Assembly: GCA_024511045.1 (NCBI GenBank)
Contig: JANEMG010000078.1
Span: 1-8,874, forward strand
Source: Gammaproteobacteria bacterium
GTDB taxonomy: Bacteria; Pseudomonadota; Gammaproteobacteria; Methylococcales; Methylomonadaceae
DNA length: 8,874 nucleotides
Direction of reading: 5' to 3'
Both the position numbers and the translations under genes were made by a program. The notes under the pieces are model-generated. The model saw nothing but the letters and a program-made list of their open reading frames with translations, was not told the origin of the DNA and ran no database searches. Within the stretch, counting starts at the first letter, position 1. Each line of letters begins with the position of its first letter. Positions 1 through 6,792 of this stretch are shown here, in pieces.

Positions 1-167
1 CAGCAAAGACAGACTATTGGTTTATTTCAAGAATGGCCGCCGCTTCAACTTTCAAACTTGGAAATCGAATTTTCCACTACGCTCAATACTGACACGCAGC
101 AAATTTGCACAACGCATCTGACGCGGCTTTTCTGTTCATCGATGAATCATCCCGGGAGTGACCCGCA
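1..167. other. Left-edge region upstream of the permease, no supported gene
   Basis: No complete gene lies here. Frame 1 is open from the left edge to a TGA at 169-171 that overlaps the GTG start of the permease, but its third-position GC is near 50 percent, clearly lower than in the real genes of the window, and the peptide resembles nothing I know. Frame 2 is open to a TGA at 119-121. Either could be the tail of a gene outside the window, and neither is convincing. A perfect inverted repeat TGGAAA-N6-TTTCCA lies at 59-76 and could be an operator. I see no clear promoter with good spacing. Confidence 0.5.
154..158 (+). promoter_or_regulatory. Ribosome binding site deciding the GTG start of the permease
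   Basis: GGGAG sits 9 bases before the GTG at 168. It supports the GTG start, because no ATG in this frame lies nearby and the next residues (KNLDYASRKEIFGWAMYDFANS) already match the conserved beginning of the family. Confidence 0.6.
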
Positions 168-1460
168 GTGAAAAATTTAGATTATGCCTCTCGGAAAGAG
201 ATTTTTGGCTGGGCGATGTACGATTTCGCCAATTCCGGGTTCACGACCGTGGTGCTCACCGCCATTTTCAACACCTATTACGTCAATGTCATCGCCGGCC
301 ATCTGAGCAACGGCGAAGCGACCCTCTTCTGGACGCTGGTGATCGGCTTCGCCAACGGTCTGGTCCTGCTCACGGCGCCCATCGTCGGCGCCATAGCCGA
401 TTACAGTGCCGCGAAAAAACGCTTCCTGGCCGTGACCACGGTTGGCTGCGTCGTTTTTACCGCACTGCTGGCACTGCTGGGTCCCAGGGACGTCATCCTG
501 GCCGGCGTGTTCGTGGTGATGGCCAGCATGATGTTCTACAGCGGCGAAAACCTGATTGCGGCTTTTTTACCGGAAATCAGCCCGCCGGAGAAAATGGGCC
601 GCATTTCCGCGTTCGGCTGGACGCTGGGTTACATTGGCGGACTGTTGATATTGGGCCTGTGTCTGGCCTACGTCAGCTATGCCGAAACCAGGCTGCAGAC
701 CGCACAGCAGTACGTCCCGGTAACCATGCTGATCGTCGCCGCCTGCTTCGGCCTGGCCAGCCTGCCAACCTTTCTCTGGGTCCGGGAGGCTGCCAAACCG
801 CAGCACAGCGGCGCGCCCGTCAATTACCTGCGCATCGGCTATGCGCGGCTGCACAGCACCTGGCAGCATGCCCGGCACTACCGGGACCTGTTCCGCTCCC
901 TGCTCTGCCTGATGATTTTCTACTGCGGCATCAACACCGTGGTCATTCTTGCCGCGGTGTATGCCAACGAAGTGATGGGGTTCAGCACCCAGGACGCCAT
1001 CATGCTGATTCTGGTCGTCAACATCACCGCCGCCGTCGGCGCTTTCGTGTTCGGCTGGGTAGAGGACATTATCGGCTCACTGACCACCATCAAGCTGACC
1101 CTGTTGATCTGGGTGATTGCCATGATCATGGCCTACTTTACCGAACAGCGCGGCGGCTTCTGGATCGTCGCCAATCTGATCGGCCTGGCGCTGGGCTCCA
1201 GCCAGAGTGCCGGCAGGGCCATCGTCGGCCTGTTTTCCCCCGCCGCGCGCTCGGGTGAATTCTTTGGCCTGTGGGGCTTGGCGACAAAACTGTCGGCCAT
1301 CATCGGCCCGATCAGCTACGGACTGATTACCCGGCTGTCCGATGGCGATCACCGCCTGGCATTGATCTCCACCTGCGTATTCTTCATCGCCGGCTTCCTG
1401 CTGTTGTTCACGGTCGACGAACAGCGCGGCCGGGCTGCGGCGGCGAAGGTTTTTGAATGA
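168..1460 (+). CDS. MFS transporter of the UMF1 (Atg22-like) family
   Basis: This is an inner-membrane permease of 430 residues, the usual size for a 12-helix major facilitator protein. The family is assigned from the N-terminal GWAMYDFANSGF block (residues 14-25), the MFS loop motif A-like stretch GAIADYSAAKKR (74-85), LPEIS (134-138), GSSQSAGRA (343-351) and the EFFGLWGLATK block (364-374), all typical of the UMF1 group related to yeast vacuolar effluxer Atg22. The substrate cannot be read from sequence. Yeast Atg22 exports amino acids from the vacuole, but bacterial members are largely uncharacterised. The start is GTG with a good ribosome binding site. It stands alone: the next gene is 400 bases away on the other strand. 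The protein looks intact, ending in a charged cytoplasmic tail (DEQRGRAAAAKVFE). Confidence 0.9.
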   Translation: MKNLDYASRKEIFGWAMYDFANSGFTTVVLTAIFNTYYVNVIAGHLSNGEATLFWTLVIGFANGLVLLTAPIVGAIADYSAAKKRFLAVTTVGCVVFTALLALLGPRDVILAGVFVVMASMMFYSGENLIAAFLPEISPPEKMGRISAFGWTLGYIGGLLILGLCLAYVSYAETRLQTAQQYVPVTMLIVAACFGLASLPTFLWVREAAKPQHSGAPVNYLRIGYARLHSTWQHARHYRDLFRSLLCLMIFYCGINTVVILAAVYANEVMGFSTQDAIMLILVVNITAAVGAFVFGWVEDIIGSLTTIKLTLLIWVIAMIMAYFTEQRGGFWIVANLIGLALGSSQSAGRAIVGLFSPAARSGEFFGLWGLATKLSAIIGPISYGLITRLSDGDHRLALISTCVFFIAGFLLLFTVDEQRGRAAAAKVFE

Positions 1461-1592
1461 AAACCATGCACCTCCCGCTGCCGGCACATTCCCTGCTTGC
1501 CTTTACCTGATTACCCGCAAGCTCCAGCCTTTTCCCAAAGTGAAAAACAGCGGTCAAGCAATGTTGAGTAAAAAAGGTCATCCTATGCCAAT

Positions 1593-1629
1593 CAATACAA
1601 AATTGGTACCGCACTGCTGTCGGCAAGAC
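1593..1629 (+). repeat. Diverged direct copy of the right end of the 1639-1785 element
   Basis: These 37 bases align without gaps to 1749-1785 with 29 of 37 identical, sharing the core CAAAATTGGT and the GTCGG..GAC end. The second copy is the right end of the inverted-repeat element, so this looks like the remnant of an older, truncated copy lying in tandem with the intact one. A GTCATCC at 1578-1584 resembles the element's outer end but is not enough to define a full second element. Confidence 0.5.
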
Positions 1630-1638
1630 CAATAAAGC

Positions 1639-1785
1639 GTCATTTCGACGCCAGGAGAAATCCTGGGCGCCAAGGTGATGCCCAAGCCGTCAAGATCCCT
1701 CCTTGTACAGCACCTGTTTTCCTTTTAGAGGAGCGCTTGTTCTATATGCAATTCAAAATTGGTGCTGCGCTGGCGTCGGGATGAC
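1639..1785. repeat. MITE-like or REP-like element with 16-bp terminal inverted repeats
   Basis: The left end, GTCATTTCGACGCCAG (1639-1654), and the reverse complement of the right end, GTCATCCCGACGCCAG (1770-1785), match at 14 of 16 positions, bounding a 147-bp element with no coding capacity. Just inside the left end is a hairpin of 6 bp with a GAAA tetraloop (CCAGGA 1651-1656, loop 1657-1660, TCCTGG 1661-1666). No clear target-site duplication is visible in the flanks. The layout fits a small non-autonomous transposable element or a dispersed intergenic repeat. The GTCATTTCGAC-style end is of a kind often seen as dispersed repeats in bacterial genomes, though I could not check copy number. 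Confidence 0.55.
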
Positions 1786-1857
1786 AAGAATTACAGGGTT
1801 TCAGGTCATACGTCATCAGGCACCCTTATGCTTTGCAAAGGACCCGCATCATCTCGA

Positions 1858-2466
1858 CTATTCCGCACCGGCAAGCCACCCGCGCATGAAATTATCCACC
1901 AGCAGCTGGACGCTGTGCTGCGTCTCCTGAATCGCTGCGGCATCGCTTTTATCGTGCAATGACAGCTTGCAGATACCGTGAATGCCCCCCCACAGGGCCC
2001 GAGCGGCGCGGCTGTTCTCCCGCCTTGGCCTGCTCGGCGCAATATCCGGGAATGCTTTTTCAAACCGGGCAAAAATACCCTCCTCCCGCTGCCGGTACCA
2101 TTCCGGAAGGGCTGCACCTCCAGGCAGACGAGGGGTGAAAAGCATGCTCCAGCGGTTATACCGGCGCCCGGCAAAATCGACATAGACTGCCGCCAGTTCC
2201 CGGACACCCTGTTTGCCTGTTTGCGGCAGGGCAATCGCCTCGTCCAGGAGATCCCCGAGCTCCCGCAACGTTTCATCCCTGACATGCAGGATCAGATCAT
2301 CCATGTTCGCGTACACCATATAGATACTGGCCACGGTATAGCCAATCTCCCGGGCGATTCTTCTCGCCTTCAATGCGGCACACCCCTCTTCATCGACGAG
2401 GCTTTGCGCCGCCCGCAGCAGCATGCCCCTGATTTCTTCCTGACTGTGTTCACTGCGCCTTGCCAT
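1858..2466 (-). CDS. TetR/AcrR family transcriptional repressor with WHG domain
   Basis: This is a 202-residue one-component regulator, a typical TetR length. The N-terminal DNA-binding domain covers about residues 8-60: a first helix EIRGMLLRAAQSLVDEEG and then the helix-turn-helix LKARRIAREIGYTVASIYMVYANMDDLI (about 32-59), with the recognition helix around TVASIYMVY. The C-terminal ligand and dimerisation domain ends with ALWGGIHGI (157-165), the W-H-G signature of the TetR WHG C-terminal domain (W159, H163, G164). It is transcribed divergently from the P450 cassette across a 275-bp gap, the standard arrangement for a TetR protein that represses itself and its neighbour and is released by a small ligand. 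A fatty acid, acyl-CoA or the P450 substrate is a reasonable guess for that ligand. The stop is TAG at 1858-1860. An AAGG lies 11 bases before the ATG. Confidence 0.9.
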   Translation of the reverse strand: MARRSEHSQEEIRGMLLRAAQSLVDEEGCAALKARRIAREIGYTVASIYMVYANMDDLILHVRDETLRELGDLLDEAIALPQTGKQGVRELAAVYVDFAGRRYNRWSMLFTPRLPGGAALPEWYRQREEGIFARFEKAFPDIAPSRPRRENSRAARALWGGIHGICKLSLHDKSDAAAIQETQHSVQLLVDNFMRGWLAGAE

Positions 2467-2741
2467 AGCCTTGATAACCTTGAATCACCGGAGTAATGAA
2501 AAAACAGGAGACCCATCTTATCCTATCCACTCAGTATTGGGGAATGACTGGTTTGTTCGCCGCCAGTTCCGGCATCAGGAGACTCCAGCCCCCTCGCTAA
2601 GAGGGCAAGCAGTTGAAAATACGGACAATCGATCTTAATAACCGACAGATAGCATTATGGAAAAGCAGTCATTTGGTATAAAATGGAGCATCTATCTACA
2701 CCCTGCTCGACGCTAAATCCATTCACAATTCATCGAGATCC
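2467..2741. promoter_or_regulatory. Divergent control region between the TetR gene and the P450 cassette
   Basis: This 275-bp spacer must hold both promoters and probably the TetR operator. Candidate sites, none decisive: tandem CCTTGATAA-CCTTGAATC at 2469-2486, directly before the TetR start; an imperfect palindrome GGAATGACTGG ... CCAGTTCC at 2541-2570 (arms ACTGG 2547-2551 and CCAGT 2563-2567); and a short hairpin CCCTC-GCTAA-GAGGG at 2591-2605. The region is more AT-rich than the flanking genes, and the part near 2630-2700 looks most promoter-like for the forward operon. Confidence 0.5.
2655..2682 (+). promoter_or_regulatory. Possible promoter of the P450 cassette
   Basis: TATAAA at 2677-2682 is a good -10 candidate. 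The hexamer 16 bases upstream, TTATGG (2655-2660), is only a weak -35 match, as expected for a regulated promoter. It would give a leader of roughly 50 bases before the ATG at 2742. This is judged by eye only. Confidence 0.25.
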
Positions 2742-4055
2742 ATGCAGCAGCCACTTTCCAGCCGCCATCTCCCCCCTGGTGAAGGGCATACCATCGACCT
2801 GCAGAACCTGGATTCCATCCTGCCGACGCTGCTCGATCTGCAGCAGCGCCATGGAGACCACTTCAAGGCCAGGTTTTCCGGACAGGATTCCTGGCTCTAT
2901 GTCCTCAGCCATCCGGACATGGCCAGACACGTGCTGGCCAGAAACTACAGGAACTACCGCAAGGGGGTCGGCATCGACCTGGTCAATGTGCTGCTGGGCC
3001 GTGGCATCATGGTCAGCGAAGGCGATCTGTGGAAGCGCCAGCGGAAAATGCTGCAGCCGATGTTCAACCGGGACAACCTGCACCGACTGACGCCCTTGAT
3101 GACTGACTGCACCGCGCAGTTCATCAAAAGACTTCAGGCCGACATCGCCAACGACGAACCGGTCAATATCACCGAAGCCACCGGCCATGCCGCGCTGAAC
3201 TTCATTCTTTATGCGCTGTTCAGTGAAGACCTGACCCGGCTCATCGACGAGACCGGCAGCAACCCGTTCCTGATGGTGACCGACGAGTCGGCCCGTGACC
3301 TGCTATTTGCCCGACGCTTCCGGGGACTCAGCAAGCTCATTCTGGAGATGATCGAGCGGCGCAAGAAAGAAAACCGCCGTCCCTTCGATATCCTGTCGAT
3401 GATCATGGATGCCAGTGAAAAAAGCACAGGCGAACCCATGCCGCAAAAACAGCAGCTGGACGAGACCCTGACGCTGATCATCGCCGGCCATGAAACCACC
3501 GCCAGCGCCCTCAACTGGACCTGGTACCTGATCGCGCAACACCCGGAAATCGAACAGCGCCTGCTGGCAGAGGCGCGGCAGGTCCTCGACGGCAGAGCAC
3601 CGTCGCCTGCCGACATTGCCAGCCTGACCTATACCCGGCAGGTGCTGGAAGAAGCGATGCGTCTCTACCCGCCAGGCTGGCTGCTGACCCGCCGCGCCAT
3701 CGACGAAGATGAAATCTGCGGGATTTACACCCCGGCCGGGACCGACATCTTCATCCCTCCCTATCTGGTGCACCGTCATCCGGAATTCTGGGAAAACCCG
3801 GAACAGTTCGATCCGGACCGCTTCGCGCCGGAGCACAAGGCCAGACTGCCGCAAGGCGCCTACCTGGCTTTTTCCATCGGCCCGCGCAACTGCATCGGTG
3901 AAGGCATGGCCCTCTACGAGATGATCATCCATATCAGCATGACCATACAGAGCATCCACCTGCAGCTGCTTCCCGATCAGCACATCGAGCTGCAGGCCTT
4001 GGTGAACCTGCGCTCCAGACATGATCTCTACATGCAGGCAACCAGCAAACAATGA
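2742..4055 (+). CDS. Cytochrome P450 monooxygenase
   Basis: This soluble haem-thiolate monooxygenase of 437 residues has no N-terminal membrane anchor. All core P450 motifs are present in order: C-helix WKRQR (W97, R101, contacting haem propionate), I-helix AGHETT (248-253, oxygen activation), K-helix ExxR (E304, R307) followed by LYPP, the FDPDRF block (356-361), and the haem loop FSIGPRNCIG (377-386) with cysteine ligand C384 (codon at 3891). It should be catalytically competent. It needs electrons from a ferredoxin or flavodoxin and a reductase, and none is encoded here. The AGHETT and CIGEG motifs resemble the CYP4/CYP102/CYP110-like fatty-acid and terpene hydroxylases more than camphor-type enzymes, but the substrate is not proven. 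It shares an ATGA stop-start overlap with the acyl-AMP ligase gene, which suggests that the ligase supplies its substrate, perhaps a carrier-bound fatty acyl chain. The ribosome binding site is weak (GAG at 2735-2737). Confidence 0.93.
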   Translation: MQQPLSSRHLPPGEGHTIDLQNLDSILPTLLDLQQRHGDHFKARFSGQDSWLYVLSHPDMARHVLARNYRNYRKGVGIDLVNVLLGRGIMVSEGDLWKRQRKMLQPMFNRDNLHRLTPLMTDCTAQFIKRLQADIANDEPVNITEATGHAALNFILYALFSEDLTRLIDETGSNPFLMVTDESARDLLFARRFRGLSKLILEMIERRKKENRRPFDILSMIMDASEKSTGEPMPQKQQLDETLTLIIAGHETTASALNWTWYLIAQHPEIEQRLLAEARQVLDGRAPSPADIASLTYTRQVLEEAMRLYPPGWLLTRRAIDEDEICGIYTPAGTDIFIPPYLVHRHPEFWENPEQFDPDRFAPEHKARLPQGAYLAFSIGPRNCIGEGMALYEMIIHISMTIQSIHLQLLPDQHIELQALVNLRSRHDLYMQATSKQ

Positions 4056-6010
4056 GTACAACCAAATTCCCCGCCACTCTGACCGAGACCCTGCTGCACA
4101 GCAGCGCCGGCGACCGATCCGTCACTTTCATCAACGGCAGAACGGAACAGCACAGCGTTCGTTACAGCGACCTGCGGCAGCGCGCCCTCGGATTGCTGCA
4201 CAGCTTGCAGTCCGCCGGCCTGCAGCAGGGCAGCGAACTGATCATCCTGAGCAATGACAACGAACAATTCATTATCGCCTTCTGGGCCGCGCTGCTGGGC
4301 GGCATCATTCCGGTCCCGCTGACCGCCACCGGGAACAATTCCGCACGGCAAAAGGTCCTCTCGGTGTTCCGGAAACTGGACAACCCGTACCTCTGGACAT
4401 CCGCCGAGACGCTGGACCGGCTTTGTCAGCATGCCGAGGACAATGATCAGAGCCACCTCGGCCCACTGCTGCGGAGCAAAGCCCTGCTCATCGGGCAGAT
4501 CAGCCCTGGCCGGCAGCTTGGCGCCCCTGCAGAGGTGAAACCCGACGATATCACCTTCATTCAGTTTTCCTCGGGGTCGACCGGCACACCCAAAGGGGTG
4601 ATCCTCACCCACAGGAACCTGCTGAGCAATATACGCTCCATCATTGCCGGCGCCGAACTGACCCGCAGCGATGTCACCCTGAGCTGGATGCCTTTGACGC
4701 ACGACATGGGCATCATCGGTTTCCACCTGGTGCCGCTGGTGCTCGATATCGACGCCTGTCTGATGCCGTCGGAACTGTTTGTCCGGCGTCCCATGCTGTG
4801 GCTGGAAAAGGTCAGCGAAACCCAAGCCACCGCCACGTCATCTCCCAATTTCGGCTACCAGCATCTGTTGAAATATTTTCCCGAGGAACCGCAGGACACT
4901 CTCGACCTGTCCTCCCTGAGGCTCATTTTCAATGGCGCGGAACCCATTTCCGCAGCGATCTGCCGGCGCTTCAATGCAACGCTCAAGCCTTGGCATCTGC
5001 CGGAAAATGCCATTTTCCCGGTCTACGGGCTCGCCGAGGCTTCCCTGGCCGCGGCATTCACCAGGCCCGGCGCGCCGCTGTCGACGGTATTCGTGCGCCG
5101 CCATTCCCTGCATATCGGCCAGGAAGTCATGGCTTTGCCTGATGCCGCCGCCGATACCGTGGAAATGGTGCATCTCGGCCAGCCGGTGCCGGACACCGAA
5201 ATCCGTATCGTCGATGCGCGGGGCATCCCCTTGCCGGACAATCATCTTGGACATGTACACATTCGCGGCGACAATGTCACAGCCGGTTATTACCACGACC
5301 CGGATCTCACCGCGGAAACCATCACGCCCGACCATTGGCTGAAAACCGGCGACCTGGGCTTCATCAACCAGGGGCAGCTGGTCATCAGCGGCAGACACAA
5401 GGAACTGATCATCATCAATGGCCAGAACTATCATCCCCACGATCTCGACCTGCTGTGCAGCGCACTGCCCGATATCGGCCCTGGCAAAGCCGTCGCCTGC
5501 GCCGTATCCGGCGATGCCGGCGAACAACTGGCGGTGTTCGTCATGTACCGGGGAAGCCTGCAGGACTTCCTGCCGGTGGTGGGGGAAATCAGGAAAACGC
5601 TGGCGCAGAATGCCGGCATCGATGCCGCCCATGTCATCCCGGTCAGTTCTTTTCCAAAAACCACCAGCGGCAAGGTGCAGCGCTACGTCCTGGCGGAGCA
5701 GTATGCCCAGGGGGAATATGCTGAAATTCTGCAGCAGCTGGAGGAACTGACCCGCCCCGCCGCAGAGGAACAGCACGCCGGATCGAATACCGAACAACTG
5801 CTGCAGGATATCTGCCATGCCGTGCTCGACAACCGCGATATTGGCCTGCACGATGACCTGTTCGAACTGGGCGCCAGTTCGCTGGAACTGACCCAGATAC
5901 ACGAAAGAATCGAACAGCAGTTCCCCGGACGGGTGGAATTGACCGATCTTTTCGAATACCCGACCATCGCCGAACTGGCCGCTTTTCTGGACCAACAGCA
6001 GCAGTCCTGA
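4052..6010 (+). CDS. Fatty acyl-AMP ligase fused to an acyl carrier protein domain
   Basis: This 652-residue two-domain protein begins with an ANL-superfamily adenylation domain (about 1-550) showing the ATP loop SSGSTGTPKG (173-182), WMPLTHDMG (212-220, the WLPxxHDMG pattern of fatty acyl-AMP ligases), YGLAEA (325-330), KTGDLG (431-436), the hinge region SGRHKELIIINGQNYHP (446-462) and the catalytic C-terminal lysine in PKTTSGK (K541). A short linker leads to a C-terminal carrier domain (about 580-648) with LGASSL (606-611), in which S610 is the expected phosphopantetheine site. The position before it is Ser where Asp is usual. The likely reaction is activation of a free fatty acid to acyl-AMP and transfer to the attached carrier arm. 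The FAAL-type sequence argues against CoA as the main acceptor, but a CoA ligase is not excluded. Translation is coupled to the P450 by an ATGA overlap, and no PKS or NRPS module follows. Confidence 0.9.
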   Translation: MSTTKFPATLTETLLHSSAGDRSVTFINGRTEQHSVRYSDLRQRALGLLHSLQSAGLQQGSELIILSNDNEQFIIAFWAALLGGIIPVPLTATGNNSARQKVLSVFRKLDNPYLWTSAETLDRLCQHAEDNDQSHLGPLLRSKALLIGQISPGRQLGAPAEVKPDDITFIQFSSGSTGTPKGVILTHRNLLSNIRSIIAGAELTRSDVTLSWMPLTHDMGIIGFHLVPLVLDIDACLMPSELFVRRPMLWLEKVSETQATATSSPNFGYQHLLKYFPEEPQDTLDLSSLRLIFNGAEPISAAICRRFNATLKPWHLPENAIFPVYGLAEASLAAAFTRPGAPLSTVFVRRHSLHIGQEVMALPDAAADTVEMVHLGQPVPDTEIRIVDARGIPLPDNHLGHVHIRGDNVTAGYYHDPDLTAETITPDHWLKTGDLGFINQGQLVISGRHKELIIINGQNYHPHDLDLLCSALPDIGPGKAVACAVSGDAGEQLAVFVMYRGSLQDFLPVVGEIRKTLAQNAGIDAAHVIPVSSFPKTTSGKVQRYVLAEQYAQGEYAEILQQLEELTRPAAEEQHAGSNTEQLLQDICHAVLDNRDIGLHDDLFELGASSLELTQIHERIEQQFPGRVELTDLFEYPTIAELAAFLDQQQQS

Positions 6011-6066
6011 AAGAACCGCACCCAGTCAGGCCAGATTCCTCCCCCACCTGTTCGAGCAACTCTTCG

Positions 6067-6774
6067 ATGAATGTTGATTTGAAACGATTTTCCAGGCCCT
6101 TGAAGGACAGGCTGGCGCCTGCAGTCCTGACCCAGTTTGCACGCCTGTTGTCGGGCACCTGCAAAATCGTCAGCGTCGCTGGCGAAGAACATGTCCGTCG
6201 GCTGATACAGCAGGACAGCCCTTTCCTGCCCTGCTACTGGCACCAGCAAATGGTGTTTGGCGCCAGCTATCTGCTCGGCCTGCAGCGCCGGGGCCTGAAA
6301 CTCGGCTTCCTGGCCAGCCCCTCCCGGGACGGGGAAATTGCCACGACTGTATTCAACAATCTGGGCGCCCGCGTGATCCGCGGCTCATCGAGCAGGAGCG
6401 GCGCCAAGGCCCTGCGCGATGTCTACCTGGCATTGAAAAAAGAGCATCTGTGCGTCGCCACGACTTCCGACGGACCGCGCGGTCCGGCCTTTGAATTCAA
6501 GCTGGGCTGGCTGACGCTGGCGCAAATGACCGGCGCTCCCATCCTGCCCATGGCCAACGCGGCGGACCGCCGCTGGCGCATCAACAGCTGGGACAAGCTT
6601 TTCATCCCCAAGCCCTTCGCGAATATCGCCATCGCCATCGGCGAACCCGTCCATGTCGACAAAAACCTCACTCCTGAACAGTTGTCCGGGCTGCAGGAAC
6701 AACTGACCCGGCAGCTGAATGAACTGTCTGCCGCGGCTGCGGCGGTTTGTTCCGGACCGGAAACCAAAAACTGA
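6067..6774 (+). CDS. Lysophospholipid acyltransferase family protein (DUF374, LpxJ-like)
   Basis: This 235-residue acyltransferase belongs to the DUF374 branch of the LPLAT superfamily. Visible family marks are YWHQQ (57-61, with the likely catalytic H59), SPSRDGE (84-90), the LGARVIRGSSSRSG stretch (99-112) and TSDGPRGP (133-140), followed by the lysine and glycine of the FKLGWLTLAQMTG helix. The canonical HX4D is not present, since residue 64 is Phe, so the catalytic layout is the variant one. DUF374 includes LpxJ, a late acyltransferase of lipid A in epsilonproteobacteria, so the acceptor could be lipid A, a lysolipid or another glycolipid. The donor would be an acyl-ACP, and the gene lies 56 bases after the acyl-ligase-carrier gene, on the same strand. 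No strong ribosome binding site precedes the ATG. The C-terminal tail after about residue 220 is Ala-rich and probably unstructured. Confidence 0.88.
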   Translation: MNVDLKRFSRPLKDRLAPAVLTQFARLLSGTCKIVSVAGEEHVRRLIQQDSPFLPCYWHQQMVFGASYLLGLQRRGLKLGFLASPSRDGEIATTVFNNLGARVIRGSSSRSGAKALRDVYLALKKEHLCVATTSDGPRGPAFEFKLGWLTLAQMTGAPILPMANAADRRWRINSWDKLFIPKPFANIAIAIGEPVHVDKNLTPEQLSGLQEQLTRQLNELSAAAAAVCSGPETKN

Positions 6775-6792
6775 CATTTTCCTGGTACGCAG

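Larger units (their letters stand above)
1461..1857. other. Intergenic region with repeat elements, no gene
   Basis: This stretch between the permease and the convergent TetR gene has no supported coding sequence; the short open frames in it have no recognisable product. It contains a 147-bp inverted-repeat element (1639-1785) and a diverged direct repeat (1593-1629 with 1749-1785). A perfect 10-bp palindrome, CTTTGCAAAG, lies at 1831-1840. I see no strong hairpin followed by a T-run that would be a classic terminator for either flanking gene. Confidence 0.6.

Noticed and set aside
158..1258. A 366-codon forward open frame overlapping the permease
   Set aside because: It is the +2 shadow of the permease: low-complexity Arg/Gln/Pro-rich translation, no family match, and the permease frame has clear UMF1 motifs.
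1457..1635. Short forward open frame after the permease
   Set aside because: It begins inside the permease's last codons and has no recognisable product or ribosome binding site. It covers repeat-like sequence.
1593..1785. CRISPR-like repetition in the intergenic region
   Set aside because: Only two diverged copies, with one 119-base gap and inverted ends, so it fits a mobile element remnant rather than a repeat-spacer array.
1831..1840. CTTTGCAAAG palindrome downstream of the TetR gene
   Set aside because: A 10-bp palindrome with no loop and no T-run is not a terminator, and nothing ties it to a regulator.
1978..2496. A forward 172-codon frame over the TetR gene
   Set aside because: The reverse frame has a recognisable TetR helix-turn-helix and WHG domain, so the forward frame is a shadow.
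4838..5995. A 385-codon reverse open frame opposite the acyl-AMP ligase
   Set aside because: It is antisense to a gene with all ANL and carrier motifs. Long antisense frames are expected at this codon composition, and its translation shows no domain.
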